Below, one piece after another: positions 19,166-27,400 of a stretch of DNA of 32,507 bases. This DNA comes from Planctomycetaceae bacterium (GTDB taxonomy: Bacteria; Planctomycetota; Planctomycetia; Planctomycetales; Planctomycetaceae), in assembly GCA_028284145.1 (NCBI GenBank), contig JANQSH010000180.1:1-32507 (forward strand), given 5' to 3'. The notes below the pieces were generated by a model. It searched no databases, was not told the origin of the DNA, and saw only the letters and a program-made list of their open reading frames with translations. The first letter of the stretch is position 1; every line of letters starts with the position of its first letter. The translations under genes and the position numbers were made by a program.

Positions 19166-19968
19166 CTTAATCTCTCCTGTGTCATTCTCTCGATCGCCTG
19201 GCCAGCAACAACTCACCAGACAAGCGAACCACCTGGTGCCTTGTCGAGGCTTTGTTTTAGGGTATGGATTGCATACCCGATCTGTTGTCGCCCCTTGCAA
19301 CTCCAACTTCCTCGTCTTGACGATCCACTGATTTTTCCGGAAGTTGGAAAGAGGGCAGGTTGATCTCAGGCAGGGGAAACGAACGATGCGAGGCCAGGGC
19401 GGTTTTCGTCTTTTCTTCGACGATGTCCCTTTGGGGAACCAAACCGAAAGTTCACACCGATCCACCACATGAAACGCGGCAAGCAATTTGAAAATCAACC
19501 CATCCCGAGGCCAGATCCACTGGAGCCAGGTCTGGTCCAAAATTCAAATACCGTCACGAACAATGTTCTCTGACGTCTTCACTACGCCAATGATGGCAAG
19601 ATTCGTTGGAATTTGTCCAGCGTCATGGTAGAAAAATGTGAAATTGCAGCACATGAAATTGTAATACTCTGCGGCTGATTCCTCCGATCCATACGGCCGA
19701 CAAAGCTCGGCCCTGTCATCATCCCGTGAATCTTTTCATCATGTCCCTCTTCTTTCCCCCCACAGGCCGACACGATGTTATCGCCGCGTGAAACGTGCAG
19801 GTGGCGAAACACAATTTTCTCCCGCCCGCTGTGATTTCCCGTCAAAAATCAAAAAATGAGATGCAACGCCGCGCGCAGTCGCCGCGTACAACTTTATCGA
19901 GGCCGGTTTTCCAATTCCGGGACTGGTCCTCTTCCGTTCGGAACACCAATTGGAAAGTGCCAGACCTC
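19166..19968. other. 803-bp divergent intergenic region
   Basis: This separates the GldA-like gene (minus) from the ECF sigma gene (plus). It holds repeat A copy 2 (19239-19302), preceded by a 6-bp inverted repeat CACCAG/CTGGTG (19214-19219, 19233-19238). Open frames here are extensions of the flanking genes without family similarity. No convincing promoter could be fixed by eye for either direction. Confidence 0.6.
19239..19302 (+). repeat. Structured dispersed repeat A, copy 2
   Basis: This is the second copy of the element at 1-66. Its hairpin has arms GGGTATG (19260-19266) and CATACCC (19272-19278) with a 5-nt loop, the same 7-bp/5-nt architecture as copy 1 but with different bases. The outer pairing CGAGG (19245-19249) with CCTTG (19293-19297) is kept through a G-T pair. 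A further match, TCTTGACG, follows near 19315, also present after copy 1 at 87-94. Confidence 0.75.
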
Positions 19969-20517
19969 ATGAATCTGCAAAGTGAATCGGACGAGCATCT
20001 GATGGGGCAAGTGCAACGGGGCAATCGCGAAGCGTTGGAGAAACTCGTGCGGCGACATGCCAGCCCACTGCTGACATTTATTGTCCGCATGACGGGCGAC
20101 CGCCACAAAAGCGAGGACATTTTTCAGGATGTCTTTCTGGCCGTCTGGAAGAAGCGGAAACAGTACAAAATCGCTAAAACGTTTCGTTCCTGGCTTTATA
20201 CCATCGCAGCCAATAAATGTCGCGATGATTACCGGCGATCGACCCATCGGCCCAAACCAACCGATCAGACCGATACCGAAGTGGATCACCAGCAAACGCC
20301 GGTTCAGATGGCCATTGCAACGGAAACCTCGACGCTGGTAGCTGACGTCATCGCCGACTTACCAGTCCAGCAACGAACGACAATTGTCTTACGGATTTGG
20401 AATCAACTGACCTACAGGGAAATTGCCGACCTGATGAGTGTTTCTGAAGGGACGGCTCGTTCCAACATGCATCGCGCTTTGGAGGCGATGCGTCACAAGA
20501 TTTCGGCCCAGATTTGA
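19969..20517 (+). CDS. ECF-family RNA polymerase sigma factor
   Basis: This 182-residue protein has the two domains of an extracytoplasmic-function sigma factor. Region 2 spans about 8-90, with SEDIFQDVFLAVWKK at 48-62 and FRSWLYTIAANKCRDDYRR at 72-90. Region 4 spans about 125-180, with LPVQQRTTIVLR and the helix-turn-helix LTYREIADLMSVSEGTARS at 147-165. ATG 19969 gives the usual family length and N-terminus; its Shine-Dalgarno (GGAAAG, about 12 nt upstream) is weak, and the frame is open back to 19795 without similarity. It is followed after 103 nt by a gene whose first 70 residues look like an anti-sigma domain, so that protein is its probable inhibitor. Confidence 0.92.
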   Translation: MNLQSESDEHLMGQVQRGNREALEKLVRRHASPLLTFIVRMTGDRHKSEDIFQDVFLAVWKKRKQYKIAKTFRSWLYTIAANKCRDDYRRSTHRPKPTDQTDTEVDHQQTPVQMAIATETSTLVADVIADLPVQQRTTIVLRIWNQLTYREIADLMSVSEGTARSNMHRALEAMRHKISAQI

Positions 20518-20583
20518 TCGAGGCCACTTTCAGTGGCAATTTCCGCAGGTCAAGACCCGACTGTGACACACACAACATGATTC

Positions 20584-20600
20584 GATTCGTTGAACGAATC
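20584..20600. promoter_or_regulatory. 17-bp palindrome upstream of the alpha-2-macroglobulin gene
   Basis: GATTCGTT and AACGAATC flank a single central G (20592). The arms are perfect 8-bp inverted repeats. With a 1-nt centre it is better read as a double-stranded binding site than as an RNA hairpin. It lies 20 bp before ATG 20621 and 66 bp after the sigma-factor stop, so it could be an operator or part of the translation-initiation region. Confidence 0.45.
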
Positions 20601-20620
20601 TGATTTCACGGAGATCAACG

Positions 20621-23600
20621 ATGTCTAATGAACAGAAGCCGGTCGAAGAACTCTTCGACGATTACCTGCATGGCCTGCTGGACAAACTCGATGCCGAGCG
20701 GGTGGAACGCCATCTTGAAGAGAACCCCGAGGCGGAAGAGCACATGCTCAAAGCGAAGGCTCGGAAGGAATCGCTCGAATCGGCACCGATGGTGGAGGCG
20801 TCGGAAGGTTTGATTCATAAAACGCTTGAGAGGGTCAGTCAACGGGAAAATCGTCGGACGACTTTCAGGAGGGTCTACTTCCGAAGCGTAGCGGCAATCA
20901 CGGTCGCATGCGTCGTGTTGTTCGCCGGTCTGCAGTTTCATTACCAGCAATTGACGGCTTCACCTTACGATTTGCGAATGGTGGGGCAGAGTGATCTTCT
21001 GGCTGGCACCGGGGCTTCGTTGCGGGTAGCGGTTTACGATCAGACATCGGGTGAACTGGTTCCCAACGTTCCTATGGAAATCAAGCTTATCAACCGCAAG
21101 ACTGATGAAACGCGGGAGTTGTTATCGTTTCAACTTGATGAGAACGGTCAGGCACAACCCTGTTTCCAACTGCCAGACTGGAAGAGCGGTGAGTACGACC
21201 TGCAGTTGGTGGCTTACACCGATGCCGGTCCGGAAGTGCTTTCGGAATCGGTCTCACTGACCCGTTCCTGGAAGTTGATGGTTTCGACCGACAAACCGGT
21301 GTACAAGCCGGGGCAGACGATCCACATTCGTACGCTCGGTTTGCGTCGCCCGGATCTCAAACCAGTGGCCGATGAAGAAGCGACCATCACGATCACCGAT
21401 CCCAAAGGAAATGTGATCTTCAGGCGGCGGAATCTGACCAGTGGTTATGGGATCACCTCAGCCGATTGCCCGCTTGCGACGGAGATTATCGAAGGCCCGT
21501 ATACCATCACGGCAATTCTGGGTGACACCGAAACGTCGATGACGGTCGAAGTCATGCAGTACACACTGCCCAAATTCAAAATCGGGCTGACGCTGGATCG
21601 TCCGTTCTATCAACCGAATGATGTCGCCAAAGGCACTATTCAGGTCGACTACTTTTTCGGGCAGCCGGTCGCCAGTGCCGAAGTGGAATTGACGTTGAAT
21701 ACGATTGACGTCGGCCTGAATACGATGCCGCTGGACTCGGTGACAACCGATGAAAACGGCAAGGCGGAGTTTGAAGTCGAGATTCCCGATTATACGGTGG
21801 GTCGCCCGCAGCATGGTGGCGATGCCCATGTGCAACTCGTCGCGAATGTGACGGATTCGGCTGGTCAGAAAGAAAACACGAGCGTTTCTCGCATCATTAC
21901 AACCAACCCAATCGATATCGAATTGATTCCGGAATCGGGCCGACTGGTCACAGGTGAGGAGAATCGCATCTTTGTATTGACCAGCTATGCTGACGGGCGA
22001 CCTGCAGAAACGTTGGTAAAGATTCCCGGCCAGGAAGAGTTTTCGACGAGTCAACTGGGAGTCGCGACGTTCAGCTTCACCCCGAAAAAGAATGAAGAGT
22101 CGGTTCGGTTTACCGTTCGTGCGACCGAAGTGGGCGGAGACAGGCTGGTTGGCCGGGAAACCGCGACGCTGCAGGTGGGACAGATTGCCAACGATTTTAT
22201 CATTCGGTCCGATCAGGCGGTTTACAAAACAGGCGACACCATCACACTGATGACCATCGGTGGAGGTGTGGAACCGGTGCTGGTCGACTTCCTCAAAGAT
22301 GGGCAGACGATTCTCACGCAGATGATCGAAGTGACCAATGGTCGAGGTGAATTGCAATTTGAATTGCCTGCCGAGTTGTTCGGCACGGTGCAGATGTGTG
22401 CCTACCGCTTCAATCAAAATGCGATTCCGGTCATGAAACTGCGAACGATCTTTGTGCAACGTTCGGAAGAGTTGCAGATTTCCGCAGCATTGGACCGCGA
22501 AAGTTACCGGCCGGGTGAATCGGCAAAATTGAATTTGACCATCACCGACGCCAAAGGCAAACCGGTCCCCGGTGCAATCAGTCTTTCCGCCGTGGATGAA
22601 GCGGTCTATCACGTGCTGAAGCAGCGACCCGGACTGGAACAGGCGTTCTTTGCCCTGGAGCAGGAATTGCTGGAGCCGGTGTATGCGATCTACGGTGGTT
22701 GGGCGCCGGAATTGCATGGCATTCCAGAAGATGTTCCCGTCGCTGATCGAAACGAATTTCAGCAGGCGTTGTTCGCTTTCACCTCGCAAATCGTGGCGGA
22801 ACATCACCTGCCCCGGTTTGATGAGAACGTTCGTCGAGATGGTGGCGATGATCGCGATTTCGAGGAGAATGTTTTTGTTGAACCGATGGTGGAAGAAATG
22901 GGATTCGTCCCGGCGATGATCGAAGAGAACATCGCTGTCGAAATACCAGCTCGCGAAGTGGAGGAGATTGCCCGCGACAATGCCAATGCCGATTCGCCCA
23001 TCACAATGTTCGAAGCCAGCTATGGTGCCAAATTGGTTCGGGTTGCGGATCAGAAAAAACGTGGTCTGCAATGGGTCGCGTATGCATGGTGGTATCTCGC
23101 AGGTGGTGTGGTGATTGCATTGTTGTTCGCCTTCGCCGTGTTGAAACCGAAATGGTTCCTGATCTCCGGCGGGATTGTGGGTGGCCTGGCATTGTGTACT
23201 GCACTCTTGTTGCCGGCGATTCAGTCAGCGTGGAAATCGGGAGATGCCACGGTGATGAATGTGATGGAGGGCGAGGGAGCCGCGGGTGGTGCAGGCGCTT
23301 TTGAGAACATGGACTTCGGTGACGACATGATGGCCGTACCGCAGATGGCAATGGAGGAAATGGCTCTCATGGAAGCTCCCACGGAGATGGACAATGGGAA
23401 AGAAGGTGAAGGGAGCAGTGGGAGTGACAAGCCGGTCCGCGTCCGGCGGCATTTCCCCGAAACGCTGCTCTGGAAGCCGCAGATTATCACCGACGACAAT
23501 GGCATCGCGACGCTCAATATCGATCTGGCCGATTCCATTACAACCTGGCGAGTGATGGCCAGTGCGGTCTCTGCTGATGGCCAGATGGGGGCATTACAGG

Positions 23601-25588
23601 AGGGCATTCGCGTCTTCCAACCCTTCTTCGTCGATTTGAATCTCCCCGTCGCTCTGACCCGAAACGATGAAGTCGCGGTGCCGGTGGTGGTTTACAATTA
23701 CCTCAACGAACCACAAACGGTTGAATTGGAATTGGCGAAAGCAGACTGGTTTGAGTTTGTCGATCCCAGCGTACAGGATGAACCGTTTCAGCGGATCGAC
23801 CTCGCACCGGGTGAAGTTCGATCCACGAGTTATCGCTTGAAGGCTCTGGAGGTTGGCAACCATTCCTTCCAGATTACGGCTCGCGCAGCCGACATCGCAG
23901 ATGCCATGATGAAAGAAATCATGGTTGTCCCGGATGGTGATCTGATCGAAGTGGTGGAAAACGGTTCGTTGAGCAATCCCGTCGATTTCATGCTGGAAAT
24001 TCCAGCCGAAGCGATCCCCGGAAGCGTCAAGGCAACGGTACGATTTTACCCATCCAGTTTCAGCCAGCTTGTGGAAGGTCTGGATGCCATCTTCCAGCGA
24101 CCGTATGGCTGCTTCGAGCAGACCTCTTCGACGACCTATCCCAACATCCTGGCGCTGCAATATCTGCGTGACACAAACAGGAGCATGCCGGAAGTGGAAG
24201 CCAAGGCCCGGCAATACATTCATCTGGGCTACCAGCGGTTGCTCGGCTTTGAAGTGGATGGTGGCGGATTCGACTGGTTTGGAAGCCCGCCGGCGAATGT
24301 CACGCTGACCGCTTACGGTCTGCTGGAATTTGAAGATATGGCTGAGGTGCATGATGTCGATCCGAATCTCATTAACCGAACGCGGGACTGGTTGCTGAGC
24401 AAACGGAACCGGCAGGATGGTTCCTGGAAAGCCGAGATTGGTATGTTGAATGATGGTCTGGCAGGTAGCGTGCAGAAAGGTAAAGACCTCGATTTGAGTA
24501 CGACAGCTTACATCGCATGGGCAGTCTTCCGCGGCGGGAAAGCGAAACGTCAGTCTGAAGCGACACTCGATTTTCTACTGGCACACGACCCGAAGGAGAT
24601 CGACAATCCTTACACGCTGGCAATGGTGGCCAATGCTTTGGCAGCCATCGATCCCGATGGCAAATCCGCCGAACGCTACGTCAACCAATTGGTCAAACTG
24701 GCGAAACGGGATGCTGAGAAAAAACAAACCTCCTGGTCGCTCGGAGAAAACCGCGAGACGGCATTCTACGGTGCCGGACGATCTGGCGATATTGAAGTGA
24801 CCGCACTCGCTACGTTGGCCTTGCTCGAAACCCAATCACACGTGAATGCCGCCAACGAAGCGCTGAACTGGTTGATCACTCAGCGTGACAGCCGGGGAAC
24901 CTGGCATTCCACTCAGGCAACAATTCTCGCTTTGCAGGCGATCATCAGGGGAACGTCCTCTGGTCAAGGGGATGGCAAGGCACGTGAAATCGATATCGCT
25001 CTGGATGGCAGGAATATCGAAGCACTGACTATCGAACCGGACCAGTCGGAAGTTGTGCAGCAGATTGATATCACTCCTCACCTGGTTGAAGCGATGCATC
25101 ATCTGCAGGTAACAGAACGAAGCAATTCGGCGACCGGTTATCAGATCACGCTGAAGTACCATATCCCAAACATCGATGCCGACCCCGAACTCGAAGAACC
25201 CCTGACGATCGAACTGGCTTACGATCGTTCCGAGTTGCAGGTCAATGACCGGGTGAATGTGACGGCAACGGTGACGAACAATATGCCTTTGGGGGCACCA
25301 ATGGTCATCGTCGATTTGCCGATTCCTGCCGGGTTCACTATTCAGCGGGATGGTCTTGAGAAGTTGCGTGATGAAGGATCGATCGAAAAATTTCAGATCA
25401 ACGCCCGTACCACCGTGATTTATCTGCGAGGTTTGGCGTCTGGTCAGAAGCTGGAATTGAAGTATGGTCTCAAAGCGACGATGCCGGTGAAAATCACCGC
25501 TCCTCCAGCGACGGTCTACGAGTATTACGATCCGGACGTCAAAAACCAGAGTGAACCGATTCAGCTGATTGTCGGCGGCAAGGCCTGA
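20621..25588 (+). CDS. Anti-sigma-like / alpha-2-macroglobulin transmembrane fusion protein
   Basis: This 1655-residue protein starts with an anti-sigma-like helical domain (about 1-75; YLHGLLDKLDAERVERHL) that lacks the zinc-binding cysteines of ZAS domains. A membrane segment follows (about 88-105). Residues 120-800 are macroglobulin domains, with repeated motifs such as STDKPVYKPGQTIHIRT near 222, SDQAVYKTGDT near 530 and LSAVDEAVY near 660. Two more membrane segments (about 819-841 and 845-866, joined by KPK) precede a Met- and acid-rich stretch (about 870-940). The A2M domain starts near 949 (LLWKPQI), and the thioester domain has Cys1164-Phe-Glu-Gln1167. Bacterial relatives trap proteases in the periplasm. 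GGAG at 20610-20613 supports ATG 20621. It lies 103 nt after the ECF gene, so it probably controls that sigma factor. Its tail overlaps the convergent SDR gene by 28 bp. Confidence 0.88.
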   Translation: MSNEQKPVEELFDDYLHGLLDKLDAERVERHLEENPEAEEHMLKAKARKESLESAPMVEASEGLIHKTLERVSQRENRRTTFRRVYFRSVAAITVACVVLFAGLQFHYQQLTASPYDLRMVGQSDLLAGTGASLRVAVYDQTSGELVPNVPMEIKLINRKTDETRELLSFQLDENGQAQPCFQLPDWKSGEYDLQLVAYTDAGPEVLSESVSLTRSWKLMVSTDKPVYKPGQTIHIRTLGLRRPDLKPVADEEATITITDPKGNVIFRRRNLTSGYGITSADCPLATEIIEGPYTITAILGDTETSMTVEVMQYTLPKFKIGLTLDRPFYQPNDVAKGTIQVDYFFGQPVASAEVELTLNTIDVGLNTMPLDSVTTDENGKAEFEVEIPDYTVGRPQHGGDAHVQLVANVTDSAGQKENTSVSRIITTNPIDIELIPESGRLVTGEENRIFVLTSYADGRPAETLVKIPGQEEFSTSQLGVATFSFTPKKNEESVRFTVRATEVGGDRLVGRETATLQVGQIANDFIIRSDQAVYKTGDTITLMTIGGGVEPVLVDFLKDGQTILTQMIEVTNGRGELQFELPAELFGTVQMCAYRFNQNAIPVMKLRTIFVQRSEELQISAALDRESYRPGESAKLNLTITDAKGKPVPGAISLSAVDEAVYHVLKQRPGLEQAFFALEQELLEPVYAIYGGWAPELHGIPEDVPVADRNEFQQALFAFTSQIVAEHHLPRFDENVRRDGGDDRDFEENVFVEPMVEEMGFVPAMIEENIAVEIPAREVEEIARDNANADSPITMFEASYGAKLVRVADQKKRGLQWVAYAWWYLAGGVVIALLFAFAVLKPKWFLISGGIVGGLALCTALLLPAIQSAWKSGDATVMNVMEGEGAAGGAGAFENMDFGDDMMAVPQMAMEEMALMEAPTEMDNGKEGEGSSGSDKPVRVRRHFPETLLWKPQIITDDNGIATLNIDLADSITTWRVMASAVSADGQMGALQEGIRVFQPFFVDLNLPVALTRNDEVAVPVVVYNYLNEPQTVELELAKADWFEFVDPSVQDEPFQRIDLAPGEVRSTSYRLKALEVGNHSFQITARAADIADAMMKEIMVVPDGDLIEVVENGSLSNPVDFMLEIPAEAIPGSVKATVRFYPSSFSQLVEGLDAIFQRPYGCFEQTSSTTYPNILALQYLRDTNRSMPEVEAKARQYIHLGYQRLLGFEVDGGGFDWFGSPPANVTLTAYGLLEFEDMAEVHDVDPNLINRTRDWLLSKRNRQDGSWKAEIGMLNDGLAGSVQKGKDLDLSTTAYIAWAVFRGGKAKRQSEATLDFLLAHDPKEIDNPYTLAMVANALAAIDPDGKSAERYVNQLVKLAKRDAEKKQTSWSLGENRETAFYGAGRSGDIEVTALATLALLETQSHVNAANEALNWLITQRDSRGTWHSTQATILALQAIIRGTSSGQGDGKAREIDIALDGRNIEALTIEPDQSEVVQQIDITPHLVEAMHHLQVTERSNSATGYQITLKYHIPNIDADPELEEPLTIELAYDRSELQVNDRVNVTATVTNNMPLGAPMVIVDLPIPAGFTIQRDGLEKLRDEGSIEKFQINARTTVIYLRGLASGQKLELKYGLKATMPVKITAPPATVYEYYDPDVKNQSEPIQLIVGGKA

Positions 25589-26436
25589 GCCAGCCCCGAC
25601 TTGATATCCGGATATTTCAATTCGATGCCGAGATCATCCTTCATCCGCTGGTTTCGGCATCGTTTGTTTCGTCCGCCCCGTTTTGAATTCGATAAATCAC
25701 TGGTGTCGAATTTGGGCATCGGAGCATCAAACAGTTGTGCCAACGTGTTGTAGTATTCACGACGCAACACCGGTCGGTCATCACAGACCAGGTAGGTCTT
25801 TGACGGCTGGGGGTGATTCGCCACCGCCTGAACGACCTGAACGGCGTCATCAACATGAATCAGGTTGAGGAACCCGTCGGGATCTGCGGAGATCGTCGTG
25901 CCCTTTTGAACCTCATCAATTCGCCTCAACAGACGCCCAGGTCCATAGATTCCAGCCAGTCGAAGAACGTGGGCTGTGCCGTTCATTTTTTGCGCCGCGA
26001 AGGCATCCCGGATAATTTGCTCGGCTTCGAGGACAATTGCCCCGTTTTCGCGTGTTGGTTCAGCAGGAGAATCTTCGTCAATCCATTCTCCATTTTGCTG
26101 TCCGTAAACGCTCGTACTGGAGATGGCAATGAAACGCTGAGTACGATGTCTCATCACATTGAGGACATTCTGCAAACCGTCGACATACACGTTACGAAAA
26201 CTGGGGCCGGCATTGCGGTCGAATCCCACTGCATGCAACACGCAGTCACACTCCGGCAAATTGGCGACAGATTGCGGTCGTGTAATGTCACCCACAATCG
26301 AGACAATACCTGTCGCTTCAAATCGGCGTGCCGTCTCGTCGGAACGAGTCATCGCGGCAACAGAATGCCCATCTTTCAACCAGGCCCGTGCGACGCGTTC
26401 TCCCAGATATCCACAACCGACAATGAGAAATCGCAT
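25561..26436 (-). CDS. NAD(P)-binding extended SDR / epimerase-like protein
   Basis: This 291-residue protein has a Rossmann fold of the extended SDR type. It begins MRFLIVGCGYLGERVA, a GxGxxG-like dinucleotide motif at residues 7-12, with ISSTSVYG near 106-113, and resembles YeeZ-type proteins. The lysine four residues after the tyrosine in the classical YxxxK motif is not present (YGQQN), as in that subgroup, so catalytic activity is uncertain. A short basic segment, SKRGGRNKRCRNQR, lies near the C-terminus. Its substrate is unknown. The stop overlaps the end of the convergent alpha-2-macroglobulin gene by 28 bp. The gene starts 2 nt after the stop of the small unknown gene upstream, so the two are probably co-transcribed and translationally coupled. 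Confidence 0.82.
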   Translation of the reverse strand: MRFLIVGCGYLGERVARAWLKDGHSVAAMTRSDETARRFEATGIVSIVGDITRPQSVANLPECDCVLHAVGFDRNAGPSFRNVYVDGLQNVLNVMRHRTQRFIAISSTSVYGQQNGEWIDEDSPAEPTRENGAIVLEAEQIIRDAFAAQKMNGTAHVLRLAGIYGPGRLLRRIDEVQKGTTISADPDGFLNLIHVDDAVQVVQAVANHPQPSKTYLVCDDRPVLRREYYNTLAQLFDAPMPKFDTSDLSNSKRGGRNKRCRNQRMKDDLGIELKYPDIKSGLAQALPPTIS

Positions 26437-26438
26437 TC

Positions 26439-26933
26439 CTAACGCTTCCCTTTGATGGCAGGCGCCAAACGGGGCTGCGCTCTCAGTATCTCGGTCAGAA
26501 TTTGCGGCAGATCGATCTCCAGATTGTCGACTTCCGGAATTTTCCGCAGCACCTGGAAGTCGTCCGTTTCAAGTGCGTTCCGCAGCCGGACCAATTGCTC
26601 GTCCATTGTTTGCAAAAAAGCAGTGCACTCATCGTCGGACAGGTTGGTTCGCATCAAAGCCGACACTCCTGGTTTCCGCTTGCGTTGCAGTTGGGAAAGG
26701 GTCGTGCCTTGCGTGCGGAACAACAGGCCATCGACAAACGCACGACGCAGACGGTGGGTCGCATCGAAATGATAGACCAAATCCTGCCCGAAGTAGATCG
26801 AGAGCGTTTTTTCACGCCGTTGCCCGATGACAACCGGTTCGTGGTAATGAGCAAGCCGTAATTCCATCCGGCGGACCAGAGCGGTTGCCTCTTCCATCAG
26901 GTCTTCGCGTTCGGATTCGATATAAGCCACCAC
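26439..26933 (-). CDS. Small conserved-looking protein of unknown function
   Basis: I do not recognise a family for this 164-residue protein. It is charged and probably mostly helical, with an N-terminal helix (SEREDLMEEATALVRRMELR), a central stretch IGQRREKTLSIYFGQDLVYH that reads as beta strands, and a helical C-terminal half with LSDDECTAFLQTMDEQLVRL. No cysteine motif, signal peptide or membrane segment is seen. The start is GTG at 26933 with a weak Shine-Dalgarno; an in-frame ATG at 26897 is an alternative. Its stop lies 2 nt before the SDR start. The coupling and good codon character support a real gene; the job is unknown. Confidence 0.7.
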   Translation of the reverse strand: MVAYIESEREDLMEEATALVRRMELRLAHYHEPVVIGQRREKTLSIYFGQDLVYHFDATHRLRRAFVDGLLFRTQGTTLSQLQRKRKPGVSALMRTNLSDDECTAFLQTMDEQLVRLRNALETDDFQVLRKIPEVDNLEIDLPQILTEILRAQPRLAPAIKGKR

Positions 26934-27400
26934 AAACTCACTGCAAAAGCTGTTTTCCTGGTTTCCCGACCAGAAATTCTATCGACAGCCGCTCACATTT
27001 GGTATCTTGGAGAATAGAGCAGTTTACCTTCTGGTATGACGTCTCTGGCTCGTGGGAAGGCTTATGTTTGCAAGCCTGATGACGCCCATTACGGCACAGA
27101 AGAGCGCGTAACACGCTCCAGACATTCACACCTGCATCAACGACAACGATTGCAGGAGCATTCATGCGTGCAGACCTGACCGACCTGAATCCGGGTCATC
27201 CGTACGAAATGGGATCACCTCTCAGTCCGATTCCGAAATTGTTCCCGAAAAGTTCAATCGTTATGAATTCGCACAGCAGCGATTCACTTTGCGAACCCAT
27301 CAAATCATGGTGCTGTTTCCTGGCGATTTTTGAATCGCTGGCTGATCGTCGCGGCGCAGTCAACAAACAGCGGATGATGATCATCGACTGGTAAGAGTAT
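26934..27400. other. 467-bp divergent intergenic region
   Basis: This lies between the small unknown gene (minus) and the M24-like gene (plus). It contains repeat B copy 2 (27021-27118). A 76-codon open frame at 27164-27394 has no visible family character and is not called. A weak -35/-10-like pair (TTGTTC 27239-27244, TATGAA 27262-27267, 17-nt spacing) is the only promoter-like sequence seen upstream of 27401. Confidence 0.55.
27021..27118 (+). repeat. Structured dispersed repeat B, copy 2
   Basis: This is the second copy of the element at 104-198, with identical blocks at 27037-27057 (21 nt) and 27092-27106 (15 nt). Its first hairpin pairs AGGCTT (27058-27063) with AAGCCT (27072-27077). 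The second pairs GAGCG (27102-27106) with CGCTC (27114-27118). Arm bases differ from copy 1 but pair in both copies. The similarity may extend left to about 27004 (ATCTTG, also at 86-91). Confidence 0.75.

Noticed and set aside
19435..19463. GGAACC as an ECF-type -35 upstream of the sigma gene
   Set aside because: The sequence about 16 bp downstream does not match a known ECF -10 well, and the site is over 500 bp from the start codon. The motif alone is too common.
19166..19540. 125-residue N-terminal extension of the GldA-like ATPase
   Set aside because: It runs through repeat A and lacks ABC similarity, while ATG 19165 has a good Shine-Dalgarno sequence.
19795..19968. Upstream extension of the ECF sigma factor to 19795
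   Set aside because: The added 58 residues have no sigma-factor character; the usual family N-terminus begins at 19969.
21458..23071. 537-codon minus-strand open frame inside the alpha-2-macroglobulin gene
   Set aside because: It has no recognisable domains and is antisense to well-formed macroglobulin repeats; it is a by-product of codon bias.
27164..27394. Small plus-strand open frame upstream of the M24-like gene
   Set aside because: It has no Shine-Dalgarno of note, no recognisable motif and ordinary non-coding composition, and could not be supported as a gene.
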